This document shows, one piece after another, positions 6,474-15,627 of a stretch of 64,000 bases of DNA. Origin of the DNA: JACTMJ01 sp039812845 (GTDB lineage Bacteria > Acidobacteriota > Terriglobia > Bryobacterales > Bryobacteraceae). Positions within the stretch are counted from its first letter, which is position 1. Each line of letters begins with the position of its first letter. The notes beneath the pieces were generated by a model. That model ran no database searches and was not told the DNA's origin. It saw nothing but the letters and a program-made list of their open reading frames with translations. Made by a program: the position numbers and the translations under genes. The stretch covers positions 12,603-76,602 of the forward strand of contig JBDIBK010000003.1 in assembly GCA_039812845.1 (NCBI GenBank). Direction: 5' to 3'.

Positions 6474-7124
6474 ATGGACACGGTGGAAACGGCTAGCAAG
6501 CCGACAACGGAACGGATCCTGGAGGCGGCGGAGGAATTGTTTGCCGCACGGGGCTTCCGGGGAACATCGCTCAAGGAGATTACCGAACTGGCGGAAGTGA
6601 ACATCGCGGCCGTGAACTATCACTTTCGCTCCAAGGACGCGCTGGTTCGCGCCGTGTTTGAGCGCAGTTTCGAGCCGCTCAACGCGGAACGTTTGCGCAT
6701 GCTGGGAGAGGCTGAGAATGGCGGCGGACCGCTCACGCTGGAACGCGTGCTCCGCGCACTCTTTGAGCCGATGCTGCGAACCTGGCAGACGAACCGGAAC
6801 TTCATCCTGCTGGTCGGACGGCTGCAAAGCGAACCGGACGCGGATTTGGCTAACCATATTCACGGGCTTTATGCGCCACTCATCGAGCGCTTTCTCCGGG
6901 CAGCCGTGCGCGCGGCGCCGGACGTGCCGGAGACCGACCTGTTCTTCTGGATCCACTTTCTCTTCGGAGGCGTGGTCTATACGCTGCTCAACAGCCAGGA
7001 CATGGAGAAGATGCACCCTGGCCAAAACCCCATCGACACTGCCGAGGCGTTCCTGCGGGATCTGATTGCATTCGGCACCGCGGGACTTCGTTCACGGAGC
7101 CAGTCACAACCCATAAGGAGTTAA
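6474..7124 (+). CDS. TetR/AcrR-family transcriptional regulator
   Basis: Residues about 12-58 form the TetR helix-turn-helix (ERILEAAEELFAARGFRGTSLKEITELAEVNIAAVNYHFRSKDAL). The ligand-binding part (ERVLRALFEPMLRTWQTNRNFILLVGRLQSEPD...FFWIHFLFGGVVYTLLN) resembles the CecR/DUF1956-type branch. ATG 6474 is chosen over GTG 6462 because GAGG sits six bases ahead of it. The gene begins a same-strand series: the Oar-like receptor starts six bases after its stop. A repressor that senses a sugar or aglycone and controls itself plus the downstream receptor fits the layout. The inducer is unknown. Confidence 0.88.
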   Translation: MDTVETASKPTTERILEAAEELFAARGFRGTSLKEITELAEVNIAAVNYHFRSKDALVRAVFERSFEPLNAERLRMLGEAENGGGPLTLERVLRALFEPMLRTWQTNRNFILLVGRLQSEPDADLANHIHGLYAPLIERFLRAAVRAAPDVPETDLFFWIHFLFGGVVYTLLNSQDMEKMHPGQNPIDTAEAFLRDLIAFGTAGLRSRSQSQPIRS

Positions 7125-7129
7125 CCAAA

Positions 7130-10100
7130 ATGGTTCCCCATTTCCTTCGTCTCGCTCCACGCCGGTATGGGCTGGCCATACTGGCTCTGCTGATGTTCTT
7201 CACGCTTCCGATGCGCGCACAGGAATACCGGGCTAAAGTGCAAGGCGTCGTGATGGATCCCAGCCAGGCGGCGGTGCCCGGGGCCAGGGTAACGCTCACC
7301 AACCGGAATACGGGAGTATCCGCCAGCGCGGAATCCGACGTGCAGGGCCGTTACAGTTTCGATCTCGTGACTCCCGGCGTCTATCAGCTTCAAGCGGAGG
7401 CCGACGGATTCGAGCCGTACGTGGTGAGCGATATCCAGGTTCAGGTACGGGCCGATATTACCATTGACCCCAAACTCCAGTTGCAAGGCACGGCCACCTC
7501 AGTCACCGTGACGGGCACAGCCACGGTCCTGACCCTCAATACGAGTTCGGTCGATATGACCATCAACCAGACCATGCTCAAGGAGTTGCCGGTGATGGCG
7601 CGCAACCCCTTCCAACTCGCGACGCTGGACCCTCTGGTGGTCAACAAGTACACCGGCGCTTACGCCTCCGCGAACGCCAACCCCTTCTTCATGTGGTCTT
7701 CGAGCACGATCGACGTGGGGGGCAGCAATGCGCGCCAGAACGATCTCTATGTGGACGGGACGCCGGTGCAGATCGGCCCCAAGGGTTCGTACACACCTCC
7801 CATGGATGCCGTGCAGGAGTTCAGCGTGCAGCAAAACAGCGTGGATGCCGAGTATGGGCACAGCGCGGGCGGCATTCTGAGCGTGGGCATGAAATCGGGA
7901 ACGAACGAGTTCCACGGAACGGCGTACTATTTCGGCCGCAATCCTGCGCTGAACGCCGCGGTGAACTCGATCACGCACGAGACCAGCACGTCGCGCAACC
8001 ACATCTGGGGCGGCACTCTGGGCAATCCGATTGTCCGGAACAAGCTCTTTGCATTCACTTCCTACGAACAGTGGAAGATGAATGAGCCGCTCAACAACCT
8101 CTTCACCCTGCCGACGGACCTCGAACGCACCGGTGACTTCTCAAAATCGCTGAATGCCATCGGCGGATTGCAGTTGATCTACGATCCCTGGTCCACCACC
8201 GTGAATCCGGTGACGGGCAGCGTCTATCGCGCACCCTTTGCGGGAAATATCATCCCGTCCGGCAAACTGGATCCGACCGCGGTGCGGTTCATGCGGGACA
8301 TCTGGAGCCCGAATAATCCGGGCGATTCCCTGATGGGCCTGCAGAACTTCAAGAAGACGTTCCCCATGCGGACCAAGTACATCAACTTCAGCGAGCGGGT
8401 GGATTGGAACCCCAGCGATTCCTGGCGCCTCTTTGGCCGCTTGAGCTTCGTGAATACCGACCTCGCACCCGAGAGGTATTCGGGCTCCGTGGCCCAGCGC
8501 GACGCGAACGGGGGCGTGATGGACAACCGCAACTTCGCGGCGGACGCCGTCTGGGTGAAAGATCCGCGCACCATCTTCAGCTTCCGCTTTGGGTATGCCA
8601 GTCTTTCAGACAACTATGCTTCCCCGCCCTCTGAAATCACGGAGCAGCAACTGACGGAGTTCTGGCCGAACAACCCCTGGTACAAGCCCTATCTCAAGGA
8701 CCTGCCCAAGCTGTACTATCCGGCACTCTATGTGGGTGACGCCGTTTTCGGCCAAGACCTCTACTGGCTGCAGACTCCCCGGCATTACAGCGGCCACGCC
8801 AGCGTGCGCCGCTCCCAAGGCTCGCACGACCTCAAGGCCGGGCTGGAAACGCGCTTCCATTTCGGAAAGGTTCACTTGCCGAATCTGATGGGCTTCGGAT
8901 TCTCGCCCAACCCCACCGCGAACACGTTCCAGAATCCGAACTGGGGCCTGACCGGAGATTCCTGGGCCACTTTCCTGGTGGGTGCGCCGGAAGCGGCCGC
9001 CGCTTCCTACATTGCCCCGCAGGACAACCGGGTCAACTTCTACAGTCTCTACTTCCAGGACGACTTCAAGCTGGGCCGGCGCGTGACGCTGAATCTCGGA
9101 TTGCGCTATGAGTACGAGACCGCGCCGCTCGATCCCGACAACCGCCTCACGCGTATGCTGGACCTCACGGATCCGATTCCGGAGATGCAGGCGAACGCTC
9201 CCCAGTTTCATCCGCTGGTGCAGCAGATGTTCGGGAAGCCGTTCACGTTCAACGGAGCGTTCCATTTCACGGACAGCGATCACCCCCGCAAGTACGATGC
9301 GAACCCGCACGTGTTTCTGCCCAGGATCGGCGCGACCTTCCGCGTGAACGACCGCACGTCGCTGCGAGCCGGGTGGGCGCGCTTCGTGGTTCCGCCTCTG
9401 GTGGTGAGCAAGACCATCACGGATGACCCCGGCTTCTATGGCTTCAGCCAGTCCACCTTCCTGCCGCCGGAGATTCTGGGCGTCCCCGGAGCGCCTCTGA
9501 ACAAGCCGTTCCCCACGCTGCTCGACCCCCCCGGGAAGGCTTATGGGCGCTACACCCAGCTTGGCGATTCCGTCACCTGGGACAGCCCGACGTTCCGGAC
9601 CGGCGTGAACGACCGGCTGAATTTTTCATTCCAGCGTCTGCTTGGTTCCGGCATTCTCGCGGAAGCGAGCTATTTCCTGAACATTGGGCGAGGATTGCCC
9701 TACAACAAGAACTTCAACCTGATGGATCCGCAACTGCTTTACACCTACAAGGCCGCGGCGGAGCAGGGCGCGCCGAACCCATTCTTCGGCGCGTACCCGG
9801 TGGAGAAGTTTCCCGGCCTGTTGCGGAACTATCCCTACGTGCCGGCCACCTACCAACTGCGCCCGTATCCGCAGTATCTCGACCTGATTCAGCGCAATAC
9901 GCCAGGCATCGAGGACCGCTATCACGCGCTCTCCATCAGCTTGCGCAAACAGTTCAGCCAGGGCTACCAGTTCATGTGGAACTATGGCTACGTCCGGCAA
10001 AGAACGGGCGCGTTTTTCAACGATCTCGACGAGTACGCGGACCGCTTCACCATGATGGAGAGCAGGGAGCCTCGCCACAGAACCTCTCTCGCCGCAACGG

Positions 10101-10576
10101 TCGATCTGCCCTTCGGCAAGGGCCGCAAGTTCGGGCCAACCATGCCTAAAGCGATGGAACTCCTGGCCGGAGGGTGGTCCGTGAGCCCGGTGTGGAAGTT
10201 CAGTTCAGGTGAGTATCTGCGCTTCGGGCCGGCGCTCGTCAGCGGAAACGATCCGTCGATCGAGAATCCTGGACGAGAGCGTTACTTCGATACGAGCATG
10301 TTCCAACTGCTGCCGCCCTACACGCCAAGAACGAACCCGTGGCAATACGACGGCGTCAAGGGATCTCCCAACTGGAACATCGATGTGAGCGTCGCCAAGT
10401 ATTTTCCGTTGCACGAAGACATCCGCATCGAGCTTCGGATGGAAGCGTACAACCTCACCAACAGCTTTATCCCGGGCCTGCCGGTGATGGATGTGGGGAA
10501 CCCGCAGTTCGGCCGCTCCGTAACCCAGGCCAACCTGGGCCGCCAGATGCAGTATACATTGCGGCTGCACTTCTGA
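7130..10576 (+). CDS. Oar-like TonB-dependent receptor with Cna-B/carboxypeptidase-regulatory domain
   Basis: This is a 1148-residue outer-membrane protein. Residues 1-31 are a Sec signal ending in MRAQ. Residues about 35-115 form a carboxypeptidase-regulatory/Cna-B beta-sandwich (GVVMDPSQAAVPGARVTLTNRNTG...). A plug domain follows (NARQNDLYVDG, QEFSVQQNSVDAEYGHSAGG), then a 22-strand-type barrel ending in QMQYTLRLHF. This architecture is the acidobacterial expansion of Oar receptors, thought to import large ligands using TonB energy. RBS AAGGAG precedes ATG 7130. The position between a TetR gene and glycan-processing genes suggests a saccharide or glycoconjugate ligand. Confidence 0.93.
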   Translation: MVPHFLRLAPRRYGLAILALLMFFTLPMRAQEYRAKVQGVVMDPSQAAVPGARVTLTNRNTGVSASAESDVQGRYSFDLVTPGVYQLQAEADGFEPYVVSDIQVQVRADITIDPKLQLQGTATSVTVTGTATVLTLNTSSVDMTINQTMLKELPVMARNPFQLATLDPLVVNKYTGAYASANANPFFMWSSSTIDVGGSNARQNDLYVDGTPVQIGPKGSYTPPMDAVQEFSVQQNSVDAEYGHSAGGILSVGMKSGTNEFHGTAYYFGRNPALNAAVNSITHETSTSRNHIWGGTLGNPIVRNKLFAFTSYEQWKMNEPLNNLFTLPTDLERTGDFSKSLNAIGGLQLIYDPWSTTVNPVTGSVYRAPFAGNIIPSGKLDPTAVRFMRDIWSPNNPGDSLMGLQNFKKTFPMRTKYINFSERVDWNPSDSWRLFGRLSFVNTDLAPERYSGSVAQRDANGGVMDNRNFAADAVWVKDPRTIFSFRFGYASLSDNYASPPSEITEQQLTEFWPNNPWYKPYLKDLPKLYYPALYVGDAVFGQDLYWLQTPRHYSGHASVRRSQGSHDLKAGLETRFHFGKVHLPNLMGFGFSPNPTANTFQNPNWGLTGDSWATFLVGAPEAAAASYIAPQDNRVNFYSLYFQDDFKLGRRVTLNLGLRYEYETAPLDPDNRLTRMLDLTDPIPEMQANAPQFHPLVQQMFGKPFTFNGAFHFTDSDHPRKYDANPHVFLPRIGATFRVNDRTSLRAGWARFVVPPLVVSKTITDDPGFYGFSQSTFLPPEILGVPGAPLNKPFPTLLDPPGKAYGRYTQLGDSVTWDSPTFRTGVNDRLNFSFQRLLGSGILAEASYFLNIGRGLPYNKNFNLMDPQLLYTYKAAAEQGAPNPFFGAYPVEKFPGLLRNYPYVPATYQLRPYPQYLDLIQRNTPGIEDRYHALSISLRKQFSQGYQFMWNYGYVRQRTGAFFNDLDEYADRFTMMESREPRHRTSLAATVDLPFGKGRKFGPTMPKAMELLAGGWSVSPVWKFSSGEYLRFGPALVSGNDPSIENPGRERYFDTSMFQLLPPYTPRTNPWQYDGVKGSPNWNIDVSVAKYFPLHEDIRIELRMEAYNLTNSFIPGLPVMDVGNPQFGRSVTQANLGRQMQYTLRLHF

Positions 10577-10663
10577 GATCCGCACCGGGGCGTGGCACTC
10601 CACCGCGCTCCGGCGCTTTCTCTATCCAGTTGACTAGCCACAAACATCGAGGAGAATTGCAGG

Positions 10664-11809
10664 ATGTCGAGACGCACCCAGCGACCCGCGAAATGGCTGC
10701 CCGCCACGATTCTGGCCCTCGCGCTTGGGACGCCGCTGCTGGCGCAAGCACCGGCACCGCCCGCGCAGGGGCTGTTCGGAATCGCCTCCCTGCCCGAACT
10801 CCGGGAGGCGGAAACCCGCTCCATCTCGGCTGAAAACCCCACGGGAGAACGGGGTGGAGGGGCGCGGATGGCGCCCACACCGCTGAGCGACGCATCCGAC
10901 CTCGGCACCGGATGGAAGGTAAGCCCGGACATCGTCCTTCCGCGGCGGAGAACCGTGACCATCGCGGATATCGAGGGGCCGGGTGTGATTCAGCACATCT
11001 GGATCACCGTTCACGAGGCCGCTTACCGCGATGCGGTCTTTCGGGTGTACTGGGACGGGGAGACGGAGCCTTCCATTGAATCCCCGCTCGGCGATTTCTT
11101 CGCCAACGCGCACGGAATGCGCTATCCGGTGAACTCGATGATGATGGCCGTCAACCCGAGCGGCGGCTTCAATTCCTACTGGCCGATGCCGTTTCGAAAG
11201 CGCGCGCGGATCACGGTGGAGAATCAGCGGCCGGAGGACATCCCCGGCTTCTTCTACCAGATCACCTATTCCCTCGAACCCGTCCCGGAGAACGCCGCCT
11301 ACTTCCACGCGTCCTGGCGGCGATCCCTCACCACCCGCGAGCACCCCGAGCACACGATCATCGACGGCATCGAGGGCCGCGGCCACTACGTGGGCACCTT
11401 CATCGGATGGGAGCAGCTTTCCAACGGCTGGTGGGGAGAGGGGGAGGTGAAATTCTACCTGGACGGCGACGGTGAGTTCCCCACGATCTGCTACACCGGA
11501 ACGGAAGACTATTTCGGCGGTGCCTGGAACTTCGGCGACACCACATTCTCAACGCCCTTCCTGGGTTACCCGCTCTTCCACAAGCCCGCGGGGCAGATTC
11601 CCAAACACGCCATCTACCGATGGCATGTGCCAGATCCGATCCGGTTCAAGAAGAACCTGCGCGTCACCATCCAGGCCCTGGGCCACTGGCCGAACACGAA
11701 GTTTCAACCCCTGACGGACGATATTTCGTCGGTTGCCTATTGGTATCAGACCGAGCCGCACAAACCGTTCCCCGCGCTGCCGCCGCGAGAAGCGCGCTTC
11801 CCGAGGTAG
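10664..11809 (+). CDS. Secreted DUF2961 / GH172-family protein
   Basis: The 381-residue protein has a signal peptide (KWLPATILALALGTPLLAQA) and a DUF2961 domain. Diagnostic stretches are ADIEGPGVIQHIWITV, VYWDGETEPSIESPLGDFFA, GGFNSYWPMPFRKRARI, LDGDGEFPTICYTGTEDYFGGAW and FHKPAGQIPKHAIYRWHVPDPI. DUF2961 proteins are jelly-roll enzymes of family GH172, some acting on fructan dianhydrides or arabinofuranosides. GAGGAG lies upstream of ATG 10664. The next gene starts two bases after its stop, so they are co-translated. The substrate cannot be told from sequence. Confidence 0.92.
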   Translation: MSRRTQRPAKWLPATILALALGTPLLAQAPAPPAQGLFGIASLPELREAETRSISAENPTGERGGGARMAPTPLSDASDLGTGWKVSPDIVLPRRRTVTIADIEGPGVIQHIWITVHEAAYRDAVFRVYWDGETEPSIESPLGDFFANAHGMRYPVNSMMMAVNPSGGFNSYWPMPFRKRARITVENQRPEDIPGFFYQITYSLEPVPENAAYFHASWRRSLTTREHPEHTIIDGIEGRGHYVGTFIGWEQLSNGWWGEGEVKFYLDGDGEFPTICYTGTEDYFGGAWNFGDTTFSTPFLGYPLFHKPAGQIPKHAIYRWHVPDPIRFKKNLRVTIQALGHWPNTKFQPLTDDISSVAYWYQTEPHKPFPALPPREARFPR

Positions 11810-11811
11810 CC

Positions 11812-13545
11812 ATGAAGAAGCTGGCAATCATCCTCCTGGCCGCGGCATCCCTGCCGCTTTGCGCGCAGCCGGCGTTCGAGCGAATTGACGCCCATGTGCA
11901 TCTCGCTCCGCCGCCACCGGTATTCATTGAAATGCTGGATCGGGCGAAGATACGGCTGCTCAATGTGACGCTCGTCGACCCCACCGCCCCCGGCTTTGAC
12001 AAGCCGGAGCCGCAGAGCACCTGGGCGGCGGGAATCGCCAAGGCAAGCGGCGGCCGCATCGGCTGGATCGCCCCGCTCGACCCCTCGGGTTTCGAATCCC
12101 CGGGATTCGCGCGCCAGGAAACGGAGAGGCTGAGCGGGGACTTTGCACGCGGCGCTCTCGCGGTGAAGATCTACAAGTCCGTCGGTCTGCACATCCGCGA
12201 CAGCTCGGGAAAGTATCTGATGCCGGATGATGCCACGCTCAGCCCGGTGTTTGCCTTCCTCGCGAGGAATGGAAAACCGCTGCTGGCGCACTTGGGCGAG
12301 CCACGTTCAAGCTGGATGCCTCTCGATCCGGCGGACCCGCACTATCGCTATTACAAAGAGAACCCAGAATGGCACATGCACCGGCACCCGGAGGCGCCTT
12401 CGTGGGAGGCAATCATCGCCGCCCGGGACCGCATGCTGGGGGCTCATCCAAACCTCAAGGTGATTGGCGCGCACCTCGGCAGCATGGAGCACGATGTGGA
12501 TGAAGTGGCACGCCGCCTCGACAAGTACCCGAATTTCGCGGTCGATACCGCGGCGCGGGTGCCGAACCTCATGCGCCAGCCGCGCGAAAAGGTGCGCACC
12601 TTTCTGATTCGCTATCAGGACCGCGTGATCTGGGCGACGGACTCGCTGGAACTGAACTGGAGCAACCCGGCGGAGGCAGCCGCGCGCTGGGAGGCCGCCT
12701 ACGAACGCGACTGGAAGTATTTCGCGACGAACGAGACCATTCAGGAAGGAGCAGGCGCTGTGCAAGGATTGGCGCTGCCGGATGCGGTCTTACGAAAACT
12801 CTTTCGAGAGAATGCGCTTCGCTGGATACCCGGATTAGACGCGGCACTCACGCCGCGCCCAGATCTCTCGGCAGAGGCCCCGCTTCCCACGGCGGACGCC
12901 GTGCTCGAGCGCTACCTCGCTGCGATGGGCGGCAAAGAGGCCCTGCTGAAGATCGAATCCCGCGCATTCTCCGGAACGATCTCGGTTTCCACCTACGGAG
13001 TTCGAGGGGGGTATCAGGAGTTCGCGAAGGCACCCAATCAATATCAGAGAATCTTTCGCTTCCCCGGATACGGCGTGTTTGAGCGCGGTTACGACGGCAA
13101 GCGAGGCTGGGAAGAGAGCCCAGAATACGGGGTGGAATCTCTTTCGGGCGAGCGTCTCTCGCAGGTGCGGCGCCAGGCCGTGTTCCATTTCCCGCTGGCA
13201 ATTCGGTCCATCTACCGACACATCACGGTAACCCGCCTCGACCGCATCGACGGCCAGCCGGCGTTGCGTCTCCAGGCGGTGACGCCGAACGGCGAGGACG
13301 ATACGCTCTGGTTCGGCACGGAACATGGCCTTCTGCTCGGCATCGAATCCACGGAGACGTTTGCCAACGGGGTAAAACAGCGGGTGCGAACGCTGTTTGA
13401 AGACTACAGGCCGGTGGATGGCATTCCGGTGGCCCACCGCGTGCGCTACGAGAGCCCCCGGATGATCTGGGTTCTGATGAGGCAGGTGGTGCAGAACCAG
13501 GGCCTTGCGGACATGCGCTTTCAGCCGCCGAACGATGGGCACTGA
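11812..13545 (+). CDS. Secreted amidohydrolase with C-terminal lipoprotein-sorting-like domain
   Basis: The 577-residue protein has a signal peptide ending LCAQ. An amidohydrolase-2 TIM barrel follows, with metal motif IDAHVHL (His28, His30), LAHLGEP, KVIGAHLGSMEHDVDE and the catalytic-Asp strand IWATDSLELNW. From about residue 355 a second domain begins (LERYLAAMGGKEALLKIESRAFSGTI...). It resembles the curved beta-sheet of LolA-like outer-membrane proteins. Family members decarboxylate or hydrolyse small acids and amides; the substrate here is unknown. ATG 11812 overlaps the upstream stop context, with GAGG as ribosome site. Such a fusion is uncommon. Confidence 0.85.
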   Translation: MKKLAIILLAAASLPLCAQPAFERIDAHVHLAPPPPVFIEMLDRAKIRLLNVTLVDPTAPGFDKPEPQSTWAAGIAKASGGRIGWIAPLDPSGFESPGFARQETERLSGDFARGALAVKIYKSVGLHIRDSSGKYLMPDDATLSPVFAFLARNGKPLLAHLGEPRSSWMPLDPADPHYRYYKENPEWHMHRHPEAPSWEAIIAARDRMLGAHPNLKVIGAHLGSMEHDVDEVARRLDKYPNFAVDTAARVPNLMRQPREKVRTFLIRYQDRVIWATDSLELNWSNPAEAAARWEAAYERDWKYFATNETIQEGAGAVQGLALPDAVLRKLFRENALRWIPGLDAALTPRPDLSAEAPLPTADAVLERYLAAMGGKEALLKIESRAFSGTISVSTYGVRGGYQEFAKAPNQYQRIFRFPGYGVFERGYDGKRGWEESPEYGVESLSGERLSQVRRQAVFHFPLAIRSIYRHITVTRLDRIDGQPALRLQAVTPNGEDDTLWFGTEHGLLLGIESTETFANGVKQRVRTLFEDYRPVDGIPVAHRVRYESPRMIWVLMRQVVQNQGLADMRFQPPNDGH

Positions 13546-13547
13546 AC

Positions 13548-15446
13548 ATGGTCCCCGACCTCCTTTCGCCGAGCGGCAAACAGCGGAAGCGCGTGAGGCG
13601 CGCGAAGCGGTTTCTGCGTTGGGCGGGGGCGCCGCTGCTCATTCTGGCCGTATTGGTGGCGGGCTTCCGTTACCTCTTTCCGCGGGAAGCGCGGCAATGG
13701 GCCGATGCGTCCGCGGCGCAGTTGCTTGTTCGCGCCGTGGCGCTGCGCGCGGGAACCGGGTGGGCGGGCGAGGGAGTTCGGCTGCGGGAAACCGTCCTCG
13801 TGCCGATGCGCGATGGGGTGAATCTTGCCACCGATTTCTACCTGCCGAACTCTCAAGGGCCCTGGCCAGCGATCCTCATTCGCACGCCCTACTCGCGGCG
13901 AGAAGGAAACATCGTCGGCGAGTTCTTCTGCCGATACGGGTATGCCGTTGCCGTGCAGGATACCCGGGGACGATTCGATTCGGAAGGCGAGTTCTATCCC
14001 TTTCGTGCGGAACGGGAAGATGGCGAGGATTTCGCCCAATGGACACGCCGTCAGCCCTGGTGCAACGGGAAGCTTGGGGGATTCGGCCCATCGTACCTCG
14101 GCTATACCCAGTGGGCGGCCTCCAGGCCCGGAGCGCTCGATTCCATCGCGCCCACCTTCATCGCATCCGATCTCTACCACGGCATCTACAAAGGCGGCGT
14201 GTTCGGGTTGCTCACCTATCTGCACTGGAGCCTCACCAGCTATGGCCGCGAAGGCGACTGGAATGGCGCAAGGAACATCCAGCGCGGCTACTCCCACTTC
14301 CCTTTGATCGAAAGCGATGACGTTTCCTTGCGGGACATCGGGTTCTACAACGACTGGGTGAAGCATCCCCGCCCCGAATCGTATTGGCGTGAGAGGAACG
14401 CCACCGGCGGGATGGAAGATCTTGCCGCCCCCGCCTTCCTGGTCGCCGGGTGGTACGACTTCATGCTCGACGGCGAGATGCGCGATTTCGAGTGGATTCG
14501 CAAGCATGCCACCAGTCACGTCAAGCGCAACAGCAAAATGCTGATCGGCCCTTGGAGCCATGGCTTCTTTAACGCCAATCTCAAGAACTACGGCATCCGG
14601 AAGCGCTGGCTGGAGGAGATCCCCTTTGACTACGTCAAGGAAACGAAAGACTGGCTGGACTTCACGCTCAAGGGTCTCGACAACGGATGGGCCGCGCGTC
14701 CGGCGGTGAAGGCTTACGTCCTCGGGGAGAATGCGTGGAGGTACGAAGAGGAGTGGCCCCCGAGCGCGGCCAGAGATCAAAGCTACTATCTGCACTCCGG
14801 CGGGAATGCCCGGACTCTCTATGGCGATGGCGCTCTGCGCCTCGAAATGCCTCCCAACGCCCAGCCAGAAGACTCGTTTGTATTCGACCCGCGCCGTCCC
14901 GTTCCAACACGAGGCGGAAGCCATGGAGACGCCTGGCATGTGGGCCCAGCCGACCAGCGAGAGATCGAAGCGCGCCCGGATGTGTTGGTCTATTCAACGG
15001 AAGTCCTCAAAGAATCCGTGCTCGCGATGGGCCAGGTGCGCGTGCAACTGTACGCCGCCTCTACCGCGCCCGACACGGACTTCACGGCCAAGCTCGTGGA
15101 CGTCTTCCCGGACGGGCGCGCGCTGATCGTGAGCGAAGGCATCCTGCGCGCGCGTTATCGCGAAGGACTGGATAGAGAAGTGCTCATGCAACCGGGAACG
15201 GTCTACTCGCTCCCAATCGAGGTGGGCCAGGTGGCGGTGCGCTTTCACGCGGGGCACCGCATCCGGCTGGAGATCAGTTCCTCAAACGCCCCGCGCTATG
15301 ACGTGAACCCGAACACCGGCCGCGAGATCGCCACGGAGCGAAATCCCGTCCCCGCCACCCAGCGAATCCGGCACGATGCGGAGCACCGTTCGGCGCTGAT
15401 TCTTCCGGTGATCGCCGAGGAGGCACCGGGCGTGAAGGAAGATTGA
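13548..15446 (+). CDS. CocE/NonD-family (X-Pro peptidase S15-like) hydrolase
   Basis: The 632-residue protein begins with a basic stretch and one membrane segment (LRWAGAPLLILAVLVAGFRYLF), so it is probably anchored or exported. The alpha/beta-hydrolase domain shows ETVLVPMRDGVNLATDFYLP, the oxyanion region PYSRREGN and the nucleophile motif GFGPSYLGYTQ. The acid (VAGWYDFMLDG) and the histidine (IGPWSHGFF) follow. The C-terminal jelly-roll (DTDFTAKLVDVFPDGRALIVSEGILRARYRE) completes the S15/CocE fold. Such enzymes cleave esters, acylated amines or X-Pro peptides. It starts two bases after the amidohydrolase stop, so the two are probably coupled. Confidence 0.92.
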   Translation: MVPDLLSPSGKQRKRVRRAKRFLRWAGAPLLILAVLVAGFRYLFPREARQWADASAAQLLVRAVALRAGTGWAGEGVRLRETVLVPMRDGVNLATDFYLPNSQGPWPAILIRTPYSRREGNIVGEFFCRYGYAVAVQDTRGRFDSEGEFYPFRAEREDGEDFAQWTRRQPWCNGKLGGFGPSYLGYTQWAASRPGALDSIAPTFIASDLYHGIYKGGVFGLLTYLHWSLTSYGREGDWNGARNIQRGYSHFPLIESDDVSLRDIGFYNDWVKHPRPESYWRERNATGGMEDLAAPAFLVAGWYDFMLDGEMRDFEWIRKHATSHVKRNSKMLIGPWSHGFFNANLKNYGIRKRWLEEIPFDYVKETKDWLDFTLKGLDNGWAARPAVKAYVLGENAWRYEEEWPPSAARDQSYYLHSGGNARTLYGDGALRLEMPPNAQPEDSFVFDPRRPVPTRGGSHGDAWHVGPADQREIEARPDVLVYSTEVLKESVLAMGQVRVQLYAASTAPDTDFTAKLVDVFPDGRALIVSEGILRARYREGLDREVLMQPGTVYSLPIEVGQVAVRFHAGHRIRLEISSSNAPRYDVNPNTGREIATERNPVPATQRIRHDAEHRSALILPVIAEEAPGVKED

Positions 15447-15490
15447 ACCGCCGGTACGGAGGCAAGGCGCCGGACGACCGCGTTTCCATC

Positions 15491-15511
15491 CAATGCCGCC
15501 TTCGGGCATTG
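15491..15511. terminator. Hairpin after the CocE hydrolase gene
   Basis: CAATGCC (15491-15497) pairs perfectly with GGCATTG (15505-15511) around a seven-base loop. No T-run follows, so intrinsic termination is uncertain. It separates the hydrolase from the symporter gene, which may have its own promoter. Confidence 0.35.
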
Positions 15512-15627
15512 CCGAGACTGCGATATGCTGGACGTTGCCCGAAACGCGGTCCGGCTGTAATGCCGCCACCGGTGTGTGTAAAATCCCCTTTTCCATAACT
15601 CCCAAGCACAGCTTCGAACGACGCACT

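Noticed and set aside
13521..14939. A 472-codon minus-strand frame
   Set aside because: It is the antisense shadow of the CocE-type hydrolase, whose catalytic motifs are all on the plus strand.
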